DNA of 64,000 bases from Paraburkholderia fynbosensis (GTDB lineage: Bacteria > Pseudomonadota > Gammaproteobacteria > Burkholderiales > Burkholderiaceae), in NCBI RefSeq assembly GCF_902859935.1, contig NZ_CADIKI010000012.1, positions 62,001 to 126,000 on the forward strand. The letters run 5' to 3'. Made by a program: the position numbers and the translations under genes. The notes under the pieces are model-generated. The model did no database searches and had not been told where the DNA came from. It worked only from the letters and a program-made list of their open reading frames with translations. Below, piece by piece: positions 54,923 through 63,713 of the stretch (positions within the stretch are counted from its first letter, which is position 1; each line of letters begins with the position of its first letter).

Positions 54923-56280
54923 GCGAAGCCGCACGCGGCGCCGATGCGCCCGCGCCCGCTGTTCCAGTGCGCTGGCATCGCCGGGTGTTGGCGCTCGCGT
55001 TTCCGATCGTCCTCGCCAACCTGACGCAGCCGATTCTCGGCGCGGTGGACACCGCCGTCGCCGGTCATCTGGACGGCGCCTCGTATCTCGGCGGCGTCGC
55101 GCTCGGCGGGCTGTTCTTCAACTTCGTGTTCTGGGGCTTCGGCTTCCTGCGCATGGGCACCACCGGGCTCGTCGCGCAAGCGCACGGCGCGGGCGATGAC
55201 GCCGAGTTGCGCAACACCGTCATTCGCGCGCTGCTGATGGCGCTCGCCATCGGCACGGCGGTGCTGGCGCTGCAACTCCCATTGATCGATTACGCCTTGC
55301 GCGCGCTTGGCGGCAGCGACGCGGTGCAGCGGCACGCGCGCATCTACTGCCACGCGCGAATCTGGGCCGCCCCGCTTGCGCTCGGCAACTACGTGGTGCT
55401 CGGCTGGCTGCTCGGCACGCAGCGGGTGCGGCTCGCGCTGCTCTCGCAGGTGTTCATCAACAGTGTGAACATCGTCGCGGTGCTGCTCTACGTGTACGGC
55501 TTCGACTGGGGCGTGGCCGGCATCGGCGCGGCCACCGCCACCGCCGACGCGCTCGGCTTCGTGCTCGGCGCGGCGCTGCTCTGGCACGGCCGACCGCGCG
55601 GCCTGCCCGCGCTGAGCCGCGCCGCGTTGTTCGACACGGCGGCGCTCAAGCGTCTGGTCGTGCTCAATCGCGACATCTTCGTGCGCACGCTGTGCCTGCT
55701 GTCGTCGTTCGGCTGGTTTGCACATCTCGGCGCGCGGCAAGGCGACGCGACGCTCGCCGCGAATGCTCTGCTGCTCAATTTCCAGACCTTCATGGCATAT
55801 GGACTCGACGGCTTCGCGCATGCCGCCGAGGCGCTCGTCGGCGCGGCGATCGGCGCGCGCGACCGGCACGCGTTCGCGCAGGCGGTCAAGGTCACCGCAC
55901 TGTGGTCCGCGCTCGGCGCGCTGTGTTTTGCACTGGTGTACTGGGGGGCGGGCGCGTGGATCGTCGAACGTCTGACCGATCAGGCCGCAGTGCGCGTTGC
56001 CGCCGAAACCTACCTGCCGTGGGCTGCGCTTTCGCCGCTGGTGTCGGTGTGGGGTTTTCTGCTCGACGGCGTGTTCATCGGCGCGACCCGCACGCGCGAA
56101 CTGATGATCTCGATGCTCGTGTCGCTCGCCGTGTTCGTGGCGGTGTCGTCGGCATTGCTGGCGCTGCACGGCAATCACGGTCTATGGGCCGCGATGATGA
56201 TCTTCATGGCCGCACGCGGCATCACGCTTGCGCGGTACTTGCCGGGTGTCTTGCGCGGCGCCGGGAGCGCTGCGGCGTGA
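54919..56280 (+). CDS. MATE-family multidrug efflux protein (DinF-like)
   Basis: Inner-membrane sodium- or proton-driven exporter, 453 residues with about twelve helices. It begins LALAFPIVLANLTQPILGAV, the MATE N-terminal helix with the membrane Pro, and contains DTAVAGHLDGASYLGGVALG and, in the second half, LNRDIFVRTLCLLSSFGWF. I place the start at the TTG at 54919, which overlaps the DUF2288 stop (TTGA) and has GGA 7 bases upstream; no ATG is available near the domain edge. Confidence 0.82.
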   Translation: MSEAARGADAPAPAVPVRWHRRVLALAFPIVLANLTQPILGAVDTAVAGHLDGASYLGGVALGGLFFNFVFWGFGFLRMGTTGLVAQAHGAGDDAELRNTVIRALLMALAIGTAVLALQLPLIDYALRALGGSDAVQRHARIYCHARIWAAPLALGNYVVLGWLLGTQRVRLALLSQVFINSVNIVAVLLYVYGFDWGVAGIGAATATADALGFVLGAALLWHGRPRGLPALSRAALFDTAALKRLVVLNRDIFVRTLCLLSSFGWFAHLGARQGDATLAANALLLNFQTFMAYGLDGFAHAAEALVGAAIGARDRHAFAQAVKVTALWSALGALCFALVYWGAGAWIVERLTDQAAVRVAAETYLPWAALSPLVSVWGFLLDGVFIGATRTRELMISMLVSLAVFVAVSSALLALHGNHGLWAAMMIFMAARGITLARYLPGVLRGAGSAAA

Positions 56281-56513
56281 ACGTCGTCGCCCGGGCAAAA
56301 CGGGATCGCGCACGCTTCACGTGGCGCATTATTCATTTCGCATTGCGGTAGCCCGTTACGGCTTGAAACAAGCGCATACATATCGCCGGCGACGCTCGTC
56401 CTAGAATCATCTCAGCCCGCGCTCTCCGCGCGAACAGTCTGCGCGGGTCAGAAGCACCGGCGTGCCCGCGCCGGTTGCTTCGCCTCCTTAGTCTCTCCTG
56501 CGCCCTCGCTTTC

Positions 56514-56681
56514 TCAAGGCGCAGCAGAGGCAGGCACCATCGACGGCGGACGTGTATCGGTGGGCACGCCGTGATAATCGGCGGGATCTTGCGGCGGGCC
56601 CTGATGGTGGCCGGACGGCTTGTCCGCGCAACCGGCAAGACCGGCGAGTAGCAGCAAGGCAATCATCGGAACGCGGAACAT
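56514..56681 (-). CDS. Small lipoprotein
   Basis: 55 residues: signal peptide VPMIALLLLAGLAGC with lipobox, then a Pro/His-rich tail (DKPSGHHQGPPQDPADY). GGGAGA lies 7 bases before the ATG at 56681. Function unknown. Confidence 0.6.
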   Translation of the reverse strand: MFRVPMIALLLLAGLAGCADKPSGHHQGPPQDPADYHGVPTDTRPPSMVPASAAP

Positions 56682-56852
56682 CGTAGTCGTTTCTCCCAAC
56701 GTAGGCGGATATCGGCGGCCATGCGGCCACCGGAGCGCCATGAGTCTACCCGCAAAGCACGATACGCGACGCCGCGGCACGCTTAGCGCCCCTGTCATTT
56801 CGCGATGCGTGATCTACTATGAAATTGTGGCCGCTTGTGAGAGGAGACTGTC

Positions 56853-57032
56853 ATGGACGCTGAATCGATCGCGGGTCTGGTCGGGCTTGCCATAGGCCTG
56901 AGCGTGCTGCTCGCCTTGTCGATTTTCGAATCGAGAACGTACAGGCGCGAACACGACGGCGAAGGGATGCTGCACCACTGGCTGACTCACCAGCACCTGC
57001 ATATGCCGCATTGGAGACGCCCGCGGCACTGA
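56853..57032 (+). CDS. 59-residue His-rich membrane miniprotein
   Basis: Starts MDAESIAGLVGLAIGLSVLL (one transmembrane helix), then charged SRTYRREHDGEG and a His-rich C-terminus (HHWLTHQHLHMPHWRRPRH). GAGGAG lies 6 bases before the ATG, strong support for translation. I do not know a family. The eight histidines after the helix could bind a metal (inference). Divergent from the small lipoprotein gene across 171 bp. Confidence 0.55.
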   Translation: MDAESIAGLVGLAIGLSVLLALSIFESRTYRREHDGEGMLHHWLTHQHLHMPHWRRPRH

Positions 57033-57539
57033 GCGTGGCGTGGGGGCTCGCGCGGTGCGCGACTGAATGGTTGATGCGTCATGTTGGCGTGGGCGGATCG
57101 ATGTCGCCCATGTCTGTCGTTTTAAGGTGACGCAGGCAGCCTGAAAAATCGGCTGATGCCGCGGGTTGCGCCGCAGGGAGCGCGCGTCGCATGTCAATCG
57201 CATGCTCGGTTCCTGCGCGCGTTAATTGACCTAACAGTGCATCACGCGCTTGCCGCTGCGCGCGCCCACACTCTCCTCACGCAGTCACGCTAGGAATACG
57301 CGCCACGTGCGTGGCTTTTCTGCGTCGTCACAAAACCTCCCGCTTCGTCGCGCCCAGCGTCGCCTTCGCACACACGCCTCGCCGATTGTCCGGTTCATTG
57401 CCACTTCTCAGGCACATGCCTTGCTGAGCATGAGCTTGCCAAGCACGCGCAGAATGCGCGTCAACGTCCCGGCGCGCACGCGCCGAACCAATCGACGATG
57501 GGGCCCAGTCATTCCAAGGGCCGCACAGGGAGAACTCAA
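57033..57539. other. 507-bp gap before the DUF3309 gene
   Basis: No gene recognised. A small hairpin GCCAC-GTGC-GTGGC followed by TTTT is at 57302-57319 (possible weak terminator), and AGGGAGA at 57527-57533 serves the next gene. Confidence 0.4.
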
Positions 57540-57698
57540 ATGACCATTGGAACCATCCTGCTGATCGTGCTCATCGTGCTGCTCATCGGCGCGTTGCCAA
57601 GCTGGCCGTACAGCAGCGGCTGGGGCTACCGCCCGACCGGCCTGATCGGTGTCGTGCTGATCATCGTGATCGTATTGCTGCTGATGGGACGCATATAA
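57540..57698 (+). CDS. DUF3309-type small membrane protein
   Basis: 52 residues with two hydrophobic segments: MTIGTILLIVLIVLLIGALP, then a SGWGYRPTG turn and LIIVIVLLLMGRI. This matches the DUF3309 family pattern as I recall it. AGGGAGA lies 6 bases before the ATG at 57540. Unknown function. Confidence 0.8.
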   Translation: MTIGTILLIVLIVLLIGALPSWPYSSGWGYRPTGLIGVVLIIVIVLLLMGRI

Positions 57699-57792
57699 CG
57701 CATGTAAAAGGCGCCCTTGAACGCCCCTTTTCAGTCCGACGCAATTCGTGGTTGACTCTGGCACCCAATGCCACGTAGAATCTCGGATTCGT

Positions 57793-57869
57793 CGGAGCGT
57801 AGCGCAGCCTGGTAGCGCATCTGATTTGGGATCAGAGGGTCGAAGGTTCGAATCCTTTCGCTCCGACCA
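57793..57869 (+). tRNA. tRNA-Pro (anticodon TGG)
   Basis: Acceptor CGGAGCG/CGCTCCG, D-stem GCGC/GCGC, anticodon stem TCTGA/TCAGA with loop TTTGGGA, T-loop TTCGAAT, discriminator A and an encoded CCA; 77 bases. Confidence 0.96.
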
Positions 57870-57883
57870 CGAAAAGCAATACG

Positions 57884-57916
57884 AAACCCGCGTAGCCTTC
57901 GGCTTCGCGGGTTTTT
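57884..57916 (+). terminator. Terminator of tRNA-Pro
   Basis: AAACCCGCG / CGCGGGTTT stem with an inner AGCC-TTC-GGCT helix, then TTTTT, 14 bases after the tRNA end. Confidence 0.85.
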
Positions 57917-58143
57917 GCTTTTGGGCTCCCGCTTTGTGTTTTCACTTTTGGCTCTCGCCCGTCCGATATGCGTCGCGTGAGTGGAAGCATAAAAAACGCG
58001 ACGCCCCTCGGCTTGCGAACCACCAGCTTCGCATGCGACAGTGGTTGACGATTGAATAAAAAGCCAACGCTGCTTATCGCCGCAACTATGGCCGCAACTA
58101 CGGCCGCAAATAGCGCACCGCAACCAGCGTCAAGGAGACACGC

Positions 58144-58602
58144 ATGGATCTGATTCTCTGGCGTCACGCCGAAGCCGAAGATTTCGCCGCCGGCGATCTT
58201 GCCCGCGCCCTCACCACGCGCGGCCGCAAGCAGGCGCAAATCGTCGCCAAATGGCTGCGTACCCGCCTGCCCGCCGACGCCGTCGTGCTCGCGAGCCCCG
58301 CAGTGCGCACCATTCAGACCGCCGAGACGCTCAGCGACCAGTATCGCGTGGTGCGCGAGCTCGCACCGAACGCCAGCGCGGCCGACGTGCTCAGCGCCGC
58401 CGGCTGGCCCAAGGGCATCGCGCAGACCGTAGTGATCGTCGGGCATCAGCCGACGCTCGGCCATGTTGCCGCACGGTTGCTCGGCGACAGCAGCGCAAGC
58501 TGGCCGTTGAAAAAAGCCGGCGTGTGGTGGATCGCGAGCCGCGAGCGCGACGGCGGCGAACAGGCCGTGTTGCGCGCCGCCATCACCCCTGACCTGGTGT
58601 GA
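58144..58602 (+). CDS. sixA: Phosphohistidine phosphatase SixA
   Basis: Histidine-phosphatase-superfamily enzyme that dephosphorylates phosphohistidine on HPt or phosphotransfer proteins. It is 152 residues with the catalytic LILWRHAEAED near the N-terminus, TTRGRKQAQIVAKWL, the conserved Arg in SPAVRTIQTAETL, and the second catalytic His in VVIVGHQPTLGHVA. AAGGAG lies 7 bases before the ATG. Just upstream of the OlsB-like gene but separated by a 200-bp region with its own regulatory repeats. Confidence 0.9.
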   Translation: MDLILWRHAEAEDFAAGDLARALTTRGRKQAQIVAKWLRTRLPADAVVLASPAVRTIQTAETLSDQYRVVRELAPNASAADVLSAAGWPKGIAQTVVIVGHQPTLGHVAARLLGDSSASWPLKKAGVWWIASRERDGGEQAVLRAAITPDLV

Positions 58603-58705
58603 GCCGGCAGGGATAAAGGGCCTTCGGCGGCACCCAGTTCGCAGGCATCCGTCATGCGCGCGAACGGCGCCCGACATTACAACCCGCGCGCACGCGGCTT
58701 ACGGG

Positions 58706-58745
58706 CAGTCATCCAATCGTCATGGCTTTGCCATGCGAGCGTCAC
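58706..58745 (+). promoter_or_regulatory. Tandem PhoB-box-like half-sites upstream of the OlsB-like gene
   Basis: GTCAT at 58708, GTCAT at 58719, GCCAT at 58730 and GTCAC at 58741: four half-sites at exact 11-bp steps, the spacing of PhoB direct repeats. The first 18 bases (58706-58723) match the E. coli Pho-box consensus at 12 of 18 positions by my count. TACATT at 58756-58761 would be the -10. Confidence 0.6.
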
Positions 58746-58802
58746 CGGGCGTTACTACATTGGCGAAAAAAGAAATCTTCCTTTTTTCGACCAGGACCCC
58801 CA

Positions 58803-59615
58803 ATGCGAGAACTGCCGACGCCCACCCTGCCCCTCGCTTCGATCTTCGAAACGCGCCGTCTGCCGCGCGCCGAGGAAACGGTCACCGCGCAGCATCGGCT
58901 GCAAGTCACATGGGCGCGCACCGACGAAGAGTTGCGCGAAGCGCAGCGGCTGCGCTACCGCGTATTCGCCGACGAAATGGGCGCGCGTTTGACGGGCCCC
59001 GCGGGTCTCGACGTCGATGCGTTCGACGCTTACTGCGATCACCTGCTGGTGCGCGACCTCGACACGCTGAAAGTGGTCGGCACCTATCGCGCATTGCCGC
59101 CGCATCAAGCCGCGCGCATCGGCCGCCTGTATGCGGAGAGCGAATTCGACGTGTCGCGCCTCACGCACCTGCGCGCGAAGATGGTCGAAGTGGGCCGCTC
59201 GTGCGTGCATCCCGACTATCGCAGCGGCTCGGTGATCATGTCGCTGTGGGCCGGGCTCGCCGCGTACATGAAGCACAACGGCTACGAGACGATGCTCGGC
59301 TGCGCGAGCGTCGCGATGGTCGACGGCGGCCACTACGCGGCGAATCTGTATTGCTCGCTGCGCGAGAGCGCGCTGACGGCACCTGAATACCGCGCATTCG
59401 CGCATACGCCGCTGCCGGTCGATGAATTGCAGACGGGCGTCGATGTGGCGCCGCCGCCACTCGTGAAGGGTTATCTGCGTCTCGGCGCGAAGATTTGCGG
59501 TGCGCCCGCCTGGGACCCCGACTTCAATACCGCGGACTTTCTGACGCTGTTCCGTCTGTCCGACATCAATGCGCGCTATGCACGTCACTTCCTCGGCGAT
59601 GCGTTACCGCGCTAG
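58803..59615 (+). CDS. olsB: GNAT-fold acyltransferase, OlsB-like (ornithine lipid synthesis)
   Basis: 270 residues. The pattern REAQRLRYRVFADEMGARL, then FDAYCDHLLVRD, VGTYRALPP and YAESEFDVSRL is that of the OlsB/hemolysin-like N-acyltransferases, which move a 3-hydroxyacyl chain from ACP to ornithine to give lyso-ornithine lipid. AGGA lies 7 bases before the ATG at 58803; the open frame upstream crosses the PhoB-like repeats and is rejected. No olsA is adjacent. Family sure, OlsB function inferred from sequence pattern and phosphate-related context. Confidence 0.72.
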   Translation: MRELPTPTLPLASIFETRRLPRAEETVTAQHRLQVTWARTDEELREAQRLRYRVFADEMGARLTGPAGLDVDAFDAYCDHLLVRDLDTLKVVGTYRALPPHQAARIGRLYAESEFDVSRLTHLRAKMVEVGRSCVHPDYRSGSVIMSLWAGLAAYMKHNGYETMLGCASVAMVDGGHYAANLYCSLRESALTAPEYRAFAHTPLPVDELQTGVDVAPPPLVKGYLRLGAKICGAPAWDPDFNTADFLTLFRLSDINARYARHFLGDALPR

Positions 59616-59644
59616 GTGCGCATGGCGTGATTGACGCAAAAAGA

Positions 59645-59675
59645 AAAAAGCCCGGCGGTGGTCGCCGGGCTTTTT
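59645..59675. terminator. Bidirectional terminator between the OlsB-like gene and ppx
   Basis: AAAAGCCCGGCG, loop GTGGT, CGCCGGGCTTTT plus a further T on one side and As on the other; it serves both convergent genes. Confidence 0.9.
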
Positions 59676-59730
59676 CATTCTGTCATCCGTTCATCCGTTC
59701 ACGCCGCGCATCGCGAACGGCAAACGCCTG

Positions 59731-61242
59731 TCACTCGTCCGTATAGACGACGCGATACGGAATCCCGACCTTCTCCCACTCCGCCGCTTCCTGGGTCAGG
59801 CTGTAGTCGGTCAGCGGATTGTTGGCCACCCATTCGTTCGGCAAGCGCACCTCGTAGCCGCCATTGGCTTGCGCGACCGTGATGCCCGGCAAACCGACAT
59901 CCGCACGCCGGCGGCACAGCAAAGCCGCGAGCCGCAGACAGAACAGCAGCGGCCATTCCACCTCGCGCGTTTGCGACAGCTTGCCGAGTTTGCCCGCGTG
60001 ACCGAGCACGAGCGCTGCGAGCCGCGCCTGGTCGGTGCGCGAGAAACCCGGCATGTCCGCATTGCTGGCGATGTAGGCCGAATGCTTGTGATAGGCGCTG
60101 TGCGAAATCGACAATCCGATTTCATGCAGCGCCGCCGCCCAGCCAATGAACATGCGGTTTTCCAGGCGACGCTCTTCGTCGGGCTCCGCGAACTGGTCGT
60201 AAAAGCTCGCCGACAGGTCGGCGATGCGCCCCGCCTGCGCACGATCCACGCCATAGCGGCGCATGAAGCCTTCCACCGTCACCGTGCGCATGTCTTCGTG
60301 CTGCGAGCGGCCCAGCAGGTCATACATCACGCCGAGGCGCAGCGCGCCGTCGGTGGTGTCGACGTAATCGACGCCCAGTTCGTCAAACACCGCAATCATG
60401 ATCGACAGACCACCGGCCAGCACGGGAATGCGGTCGCTCTTCAACGCGACCAGCTTCAGCCGGTTGACGTTCTCGGCCTTGATCAGCGCACGCTTGAGCC
60501 GTTCGAGCCCGCCGCGCGAGATGCCGTGAGTGACGCCCGGATCGTTGAAATTATTCGCTTCGACCAGTTCCGCCAACGCGCGCGCGGTGCCCGACGAACC
60601 GATCGCCTGCTCCCAGCCAGTCTTCTTGTACTCGGCGGAGATGATCTGGATTTCGCGGCCGGCGGCGAGTTCGGCCTGGCGCATCGTGTATTCATCGACG
60701 TTACCGGCCGGGAAAAACGCGCGGCTATGGCTCACGCAACCGATATACAGACTCTCCATCTTGATCGGCGTGTAGTGCGAGCCGATGATGAATTCCGTCG
60801 ATCCGCCGCCGATATCGACCACCAGCCGCTTACCCGGACTAGCGGGCACGGAGTGTGCGGCGCCCGCGTAGATCAGACGCGCTTCTTCGCGCCCCGCGAT
60901 CACTTCGATCGGAAAGCCCAGTGCGGCCTGCGCCTCGCCGAGAAATTCGCCGGCGTTCTTGGCGATGCGCAATGTATTGGTGGCGACCGCGCGCACATGA
61001 TCGGGATGAAAGTCGCGCAGCCGTTCGCCGAAACGCTTGAGCGCATCCCAGCCGCGCACCTGCGAGGCGCGATCGAGCATCTTGTCGCGCGACAGACCGG
61101 CGGCGAGGCGCACAGGCTCGCGCAACGCATCGACTTGATAAATCTGGCTGCCCGCGTCGGTTTCCTCGACCCGGCCGACGATCAACCGGAAGCTGTTCGA
61201 ACCGAGATCGACTGCGGCGAGAAGTTGTGGCGTATTGACCAT
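59731..61242 (-). CDS. ppx: Exopolyphosphatase (Ppx/GppA family)
   Basis: Releases phosphate from polyphosphate ends, and may act on pppGpp. ASKHA fold: LLAAVDLGSNSFRLIVGRV at the N-terminus, RLVVDIGGGSTEFIIG in the middle, and a C-terminal HD-like helical domain (WAAALHEIGLSISHSAYHKH). The start is uncertain. ATG 61242 (MVNTPQLLAA) gives 503 residues, close to E. coli Ppx; ATGs at 61260 and 61356 would add 6 or 38 residues of low-complexity Ala/Ser sequence, and none has a strong ribosome site. Divergent from ppk. Confidence 0.9.
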   Translation of the reverse strand: MVNTPQLLAAVDLGSNSFRLIVGRVEETDAGSQIYQVDALREPVRLAAGLSRDKMLDRASQVRGWDALKRFGERLRDFHPDHVRAVATNTLRIAKNAGEFLGEAQAALGFPIEVIAGREEARLIYAGAAHSVPASPGKRLVVDIGGGSTEFIIGSHYTPIKMESLYIGCVSHSRAFFPAGNVDEYTMRQAELAAGREIQIISAEYKKTGWEQAIGSSGTARALAELVEANNFNDPGVTHGISRGGLERLKRALIKAENVNRLKLVALKSDRIPVLAGGLSIMIAVFDELGVDYVDTTDGALRLGVMYDLLGRSQHEDMRTVTVEGFMRRYGVDRAQAGRIADLSASFYDQFAEPDEERRLENRMFIGWAAALHEIGLSISHSAYHKHSAYIASNADMPGFSRTDQARLAALVLGHAGKLGKLSQTREVEWPLLFCLRLAALLCRRRADVGLPGITVAQANGGYEVRLPNEWVANNPLTDYSLTQEAAEWEKVGIPYRVVYTDE

Positions 61243-61432
61243 CGGGTATGCAGACTCCATGCGCGCGAGCGCGGCGGCAGTGAGCGCAGAGGACGTTGCG
61301 TGACCGTCCGCTGCTCTGGACGCCTTGTGTCCGGCCGCGCTGTTCAAAGACGCCATTCTAAGCGTACGGGGCCTCACGGTGTCACCTCACGGAGATGCGG
61401 GTATCCCATGGTCCCATACGGACTGCGTCATA

Positions 61433-61463
61433 TTGACGACACGCAACGAATCGGGCGTAGAAT
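61433..61463 (+). promoter_or_regulatory. Weak sigma-70-like promoter upstream of ppk
   Basis: TTGACG and TAGAAT with a long 19-bp spacer, about 95 bases before the preferred ppk start. It may be the phosphate-independent promoter. Confidence 0.3.
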
Positions 61464-61476
61464 AAAAAATCCGAGA

Positions 61477-61494
61477 ATGTCATAACAAAGTCAT
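61477..61494 (+). promoter_or_regulatory. PhoB-box-like repeat upstream of ppk
   Basis: ATGTCATAACAAAGTCAT: two GTCAT half-sites 11 bp apart, 13 of 18 matches to the E. coli Pho-box consensus by my count. GAGAAT at 61503-61508 is in the right place for a -10, giving a transcript that starts before the ATG at 61558. Confidence 0.6.
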
Positions 61495-61557
61495 CTTACT
61501 GTGAGAATTTCCGAGCGTCTTTTCGCCTCTCTCCCTGACATTCCATTCTCGCTGCCG

Positions 61558-63621
61558 ATGTCCATCCGCTATCCCTTATTGAATCGCGAACTGGGCATTC
61601 TGGGTTTCAACGAGCGTGTGTTGGCACAAGCTGCCGACCCAGCCGTCCCTTTGCTCGAACGCCTGCGCTTCATCTGCATCACCAGCAGCAATCTCGACGA
61701 ATTCTTCGAAGTCCGCATGGCCGGACTGCAGGAACAGATGCGCGACAACCCCGGCGCACTGTCGCCGGACGGCATGTCGTTGCAGCATGTCTACGACCTC
61801 GTGGTCGAGCGCGCGCAGAAGCTCGTGCATCGTCAGTACACGATGCTGCACGACACGGTGCTCACCGCGCTCGAAGCGGAAGGCATCTATTTCCACGGCA
61901 CCGAAGCGTGGAATGAAGCGCAGACCGAATGGGCGCGCAACTACTTCTTCGACGAACTGCTGCCGGTGCTCACGCCGATTGGTCTCGATCCCGCGCATCC
62001 GTTTCCGCGCGTGCTCAACAAGAGCCTGAACTTCGTCGTCGAACTCGAGGGCAAGGACGCGTTCGGCCGCCAGGCGATGATGGGCATCGTGCAGGCGCCG
62101 CGCGCGCTGCCGCGGCTCGTGCGCATGCCGCAGGATCTGTCGGGCTATCCGCACGGCTTCGTGCTGTTGAGCTCGCTGCTGCAGCGCTTTGTCGGCGAGT
62201 TGTTTCCGAATCTGGTGGTGCGCAGTTGCAATCAGTTTCGCATCACGCGCAATAGCGAATTGTTCGTCGACGAAGACGAAATCACCAATCTGCGCGTCGC
62301 GTTGCAGGGCGAATTGCCGGCGCGCCATCTGGGCAATGCGGTGCGGCTCGAAGTGTCGGCGGAGACGCCCTCGCACGTCGTGCGGCGGCTGCTCGACGAA
62401 AGCGGCCTCTCCACCAAGGACTGCTACTTCGCGAACGGCCCTGTCAATCTCGTGCGGCTAATGCAGTTACCGGAAATGGTGGACCGGCCCGATCTGAAGT
62501 TCGTGCCGCATATCCCCGCGACGCCGTCGCAAGTCGCCAACAGCACCAACATGTTCGATGTGATCGACCAGGGCGACGTGCTGCTGCATCATCCGTACGA
62601 GAGCTTCCAGCCGGTGCTCGAACTGCTTTTGCAGGCGGCCAAAGATCCGAACGTGATGGCGATCAAGCAGACCATCTACCGCACCGGCACCGACTCGCCG
62701 CTGATGGACGCGTTGATGCAGGCCGCGCGCAACGGCAAGGAAGTCACGGTAGTGGTCGAGCTGCTCGCGCGCTTCGACGAGGAAACCAACATCAATTGGG
62801 CCTCGCAACTCGAAGCGGTCGGCGCGCACGTCGTGTACGGCGTGGTGGGTCACAAGTGCCACGCGAAGATGATGCTGATCGTGCGGCGCTCGTCGGTGGG
62901 CGGCAAGACGACGCTCAAGCGCTATGTGCACCTGGGCACCGGCAACTATCATCCGCGCACCGCTCGGCTCTATACCGACTTCGGCCTGCTGACCGCCGAT
63001 CAGAGAATCTGCGAAGACGTGCACCACGTGTTCCAGCAATTGACCGGCATCGGCGGTGAACTGAAGCTGCACGAACTGTGGCAGTCGCCGTTCACGCTAC
63101 ATCCGAAACTGGTCGAGGCGATTCGCGCCGAAGCCGAGCATGCGCGCGCCGGCAACAAGGCGCGCATCGTTGCCAAGATGAACGCGCTGCTCGAACCCAC
63201 GGTGATCGCCGAGTTGTACGAAGCATCGCAGGCGGGCGTGAAGATCGATCTGATCGTGCGCGGTGTGTGCTCGTTGCAGCCCGGCGTGCCGGGGCTATCG
63301 GAGAACATCACGGTGCGCTCGATCGTCGGGCGCTTTCTCGAACACCACCGGATCTTCTACTTCTACGACGGCGGCAAGGAACAGGTGTATCTGTCGAGTG
63401 CCGACTGGATGGATCGCAACTTCTTCCGGCGCGTGGAAGTCGCGTTCCCGGTCAACAACCGGCGCCTGAAGCGGCGGGTGATCGCCGAAGGGCTGTCGGC
63501 ATTTCTCGGCGACAATCAGACCGCGTGGCTGATGCAAAGCGATGGTCACTATCGCCGGCGGCGGCCGGGCAAGTCGTCGCGCAATGCGCAGATGAGTCTG
63601 CTCGGGAAGTTCTGTCCGTAA
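61558..63621 (+). CDS. ppk: Polyphosphate kinase 1
   Basis: Makes polyphosphate from ATP reversibly. It is 687 residues with the N-terminal helical bundle (YPLLNRELGILGFNERVLAQ) and two PLD-like catalytic domains. The autophosphorylated His falls in GHKCHAKMM at residue 435, the same number as the E. coli His435. HLGTGNYHPRTARLYTDFGL and RFLEHHRIFYF (second catalytic His) follow. The ATG at 61558 is preferred; a GTG at 61501 in frame adds 19 residues but lies inside the likely promoter. Divergent from ppx, convergent with phoR. Confidence 0.94.
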   Translation: MSIRYPLLNRELGILGFNERVLAQAADPAVPLLERLRFICITSSNLDEFFEVRMAGLQEQMRDNPGALSPDGMSLQHVYDLVVERAQKLVHRQYTMLHDTVLTALEAEGIYFHGTEAWNEAQTEWARNYFFDELLPVLTPIGLDPAHPFPRVLNKSLNFVVELEGKDAFGRQAMMGIVQAPRALPRLVRMPQDLSGYPHGFVLLSSLLQRFVGELFPNLVVRSCNQFRITRNSELFVDEDEITNLRVALQGELPARHLGNAVRLEVSAETPSHVVRRLLDESGLSTKDCYFANGPVNLVRLMQLPEMVDRPDLKFVPHIPATPSQVANSTNMFDVIDQGDVLLHHPYESFQPVLELLLQAAKDPNVMAIKQTIYRTGTDSPLMDALMQAARNGKEVTVVVELLARFDEETNINWASQLEAVGAHVVYGVVGHKCHAKMMLIVRRSSVGGKTTLKRYVHLGTGNYHPRTARLYTDFGLLTADQRICEDVHHVFQQLTGIGGELKLHELWQSPFTLHPKLVEAIRAEAEHARAGNKARIVAKMNALLEPTVIAELYEASQAGVKIDLIVRGVCSLQPGVPGLSENITVRSIVGRFLEHHRIFYFYDGGKEQVYLSSADWMDRNFFRRVEVAFPVNNRRLKRRVIAEGLSAFLGDNQTAWLMQSDGHYRRRRPGKSSRNAQMSLLGKFCP

Positions 63622-63664
63622 CGAAGGCTACGGTGCTCGCCGTCCTCGCGAGCCGCCGAAGCGA

Positions 63665-63698
63665 ACAAAAAAACCGCCTTTTCAGGCGGTTTTTTTTA
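63665..63698. terminator. Bidirectional terminator between ppk and phoR
   Basis: AAAAAAACCGCC, loop TTTTCA, GGCGGTTTTTTTT: strong in both directions. Confidence 0.92.
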
Positions 63699-63713
63699 TG
63701 CCGATGCCTTCCG

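Noticed and set aside
48687..57869. Genomic island anchored on a tRNA gene
   Set aside because: No integrase, no duplicated tRNA 3' end, and the genes around both tRNAs are ordinary chromosomal functions.
61501..61557. GTG start of ppk
   Set aside because: It lies between the PhoB-like box and the family start and would add 19 residues not typical of Ppk; its codons overlap the likely -10 box.
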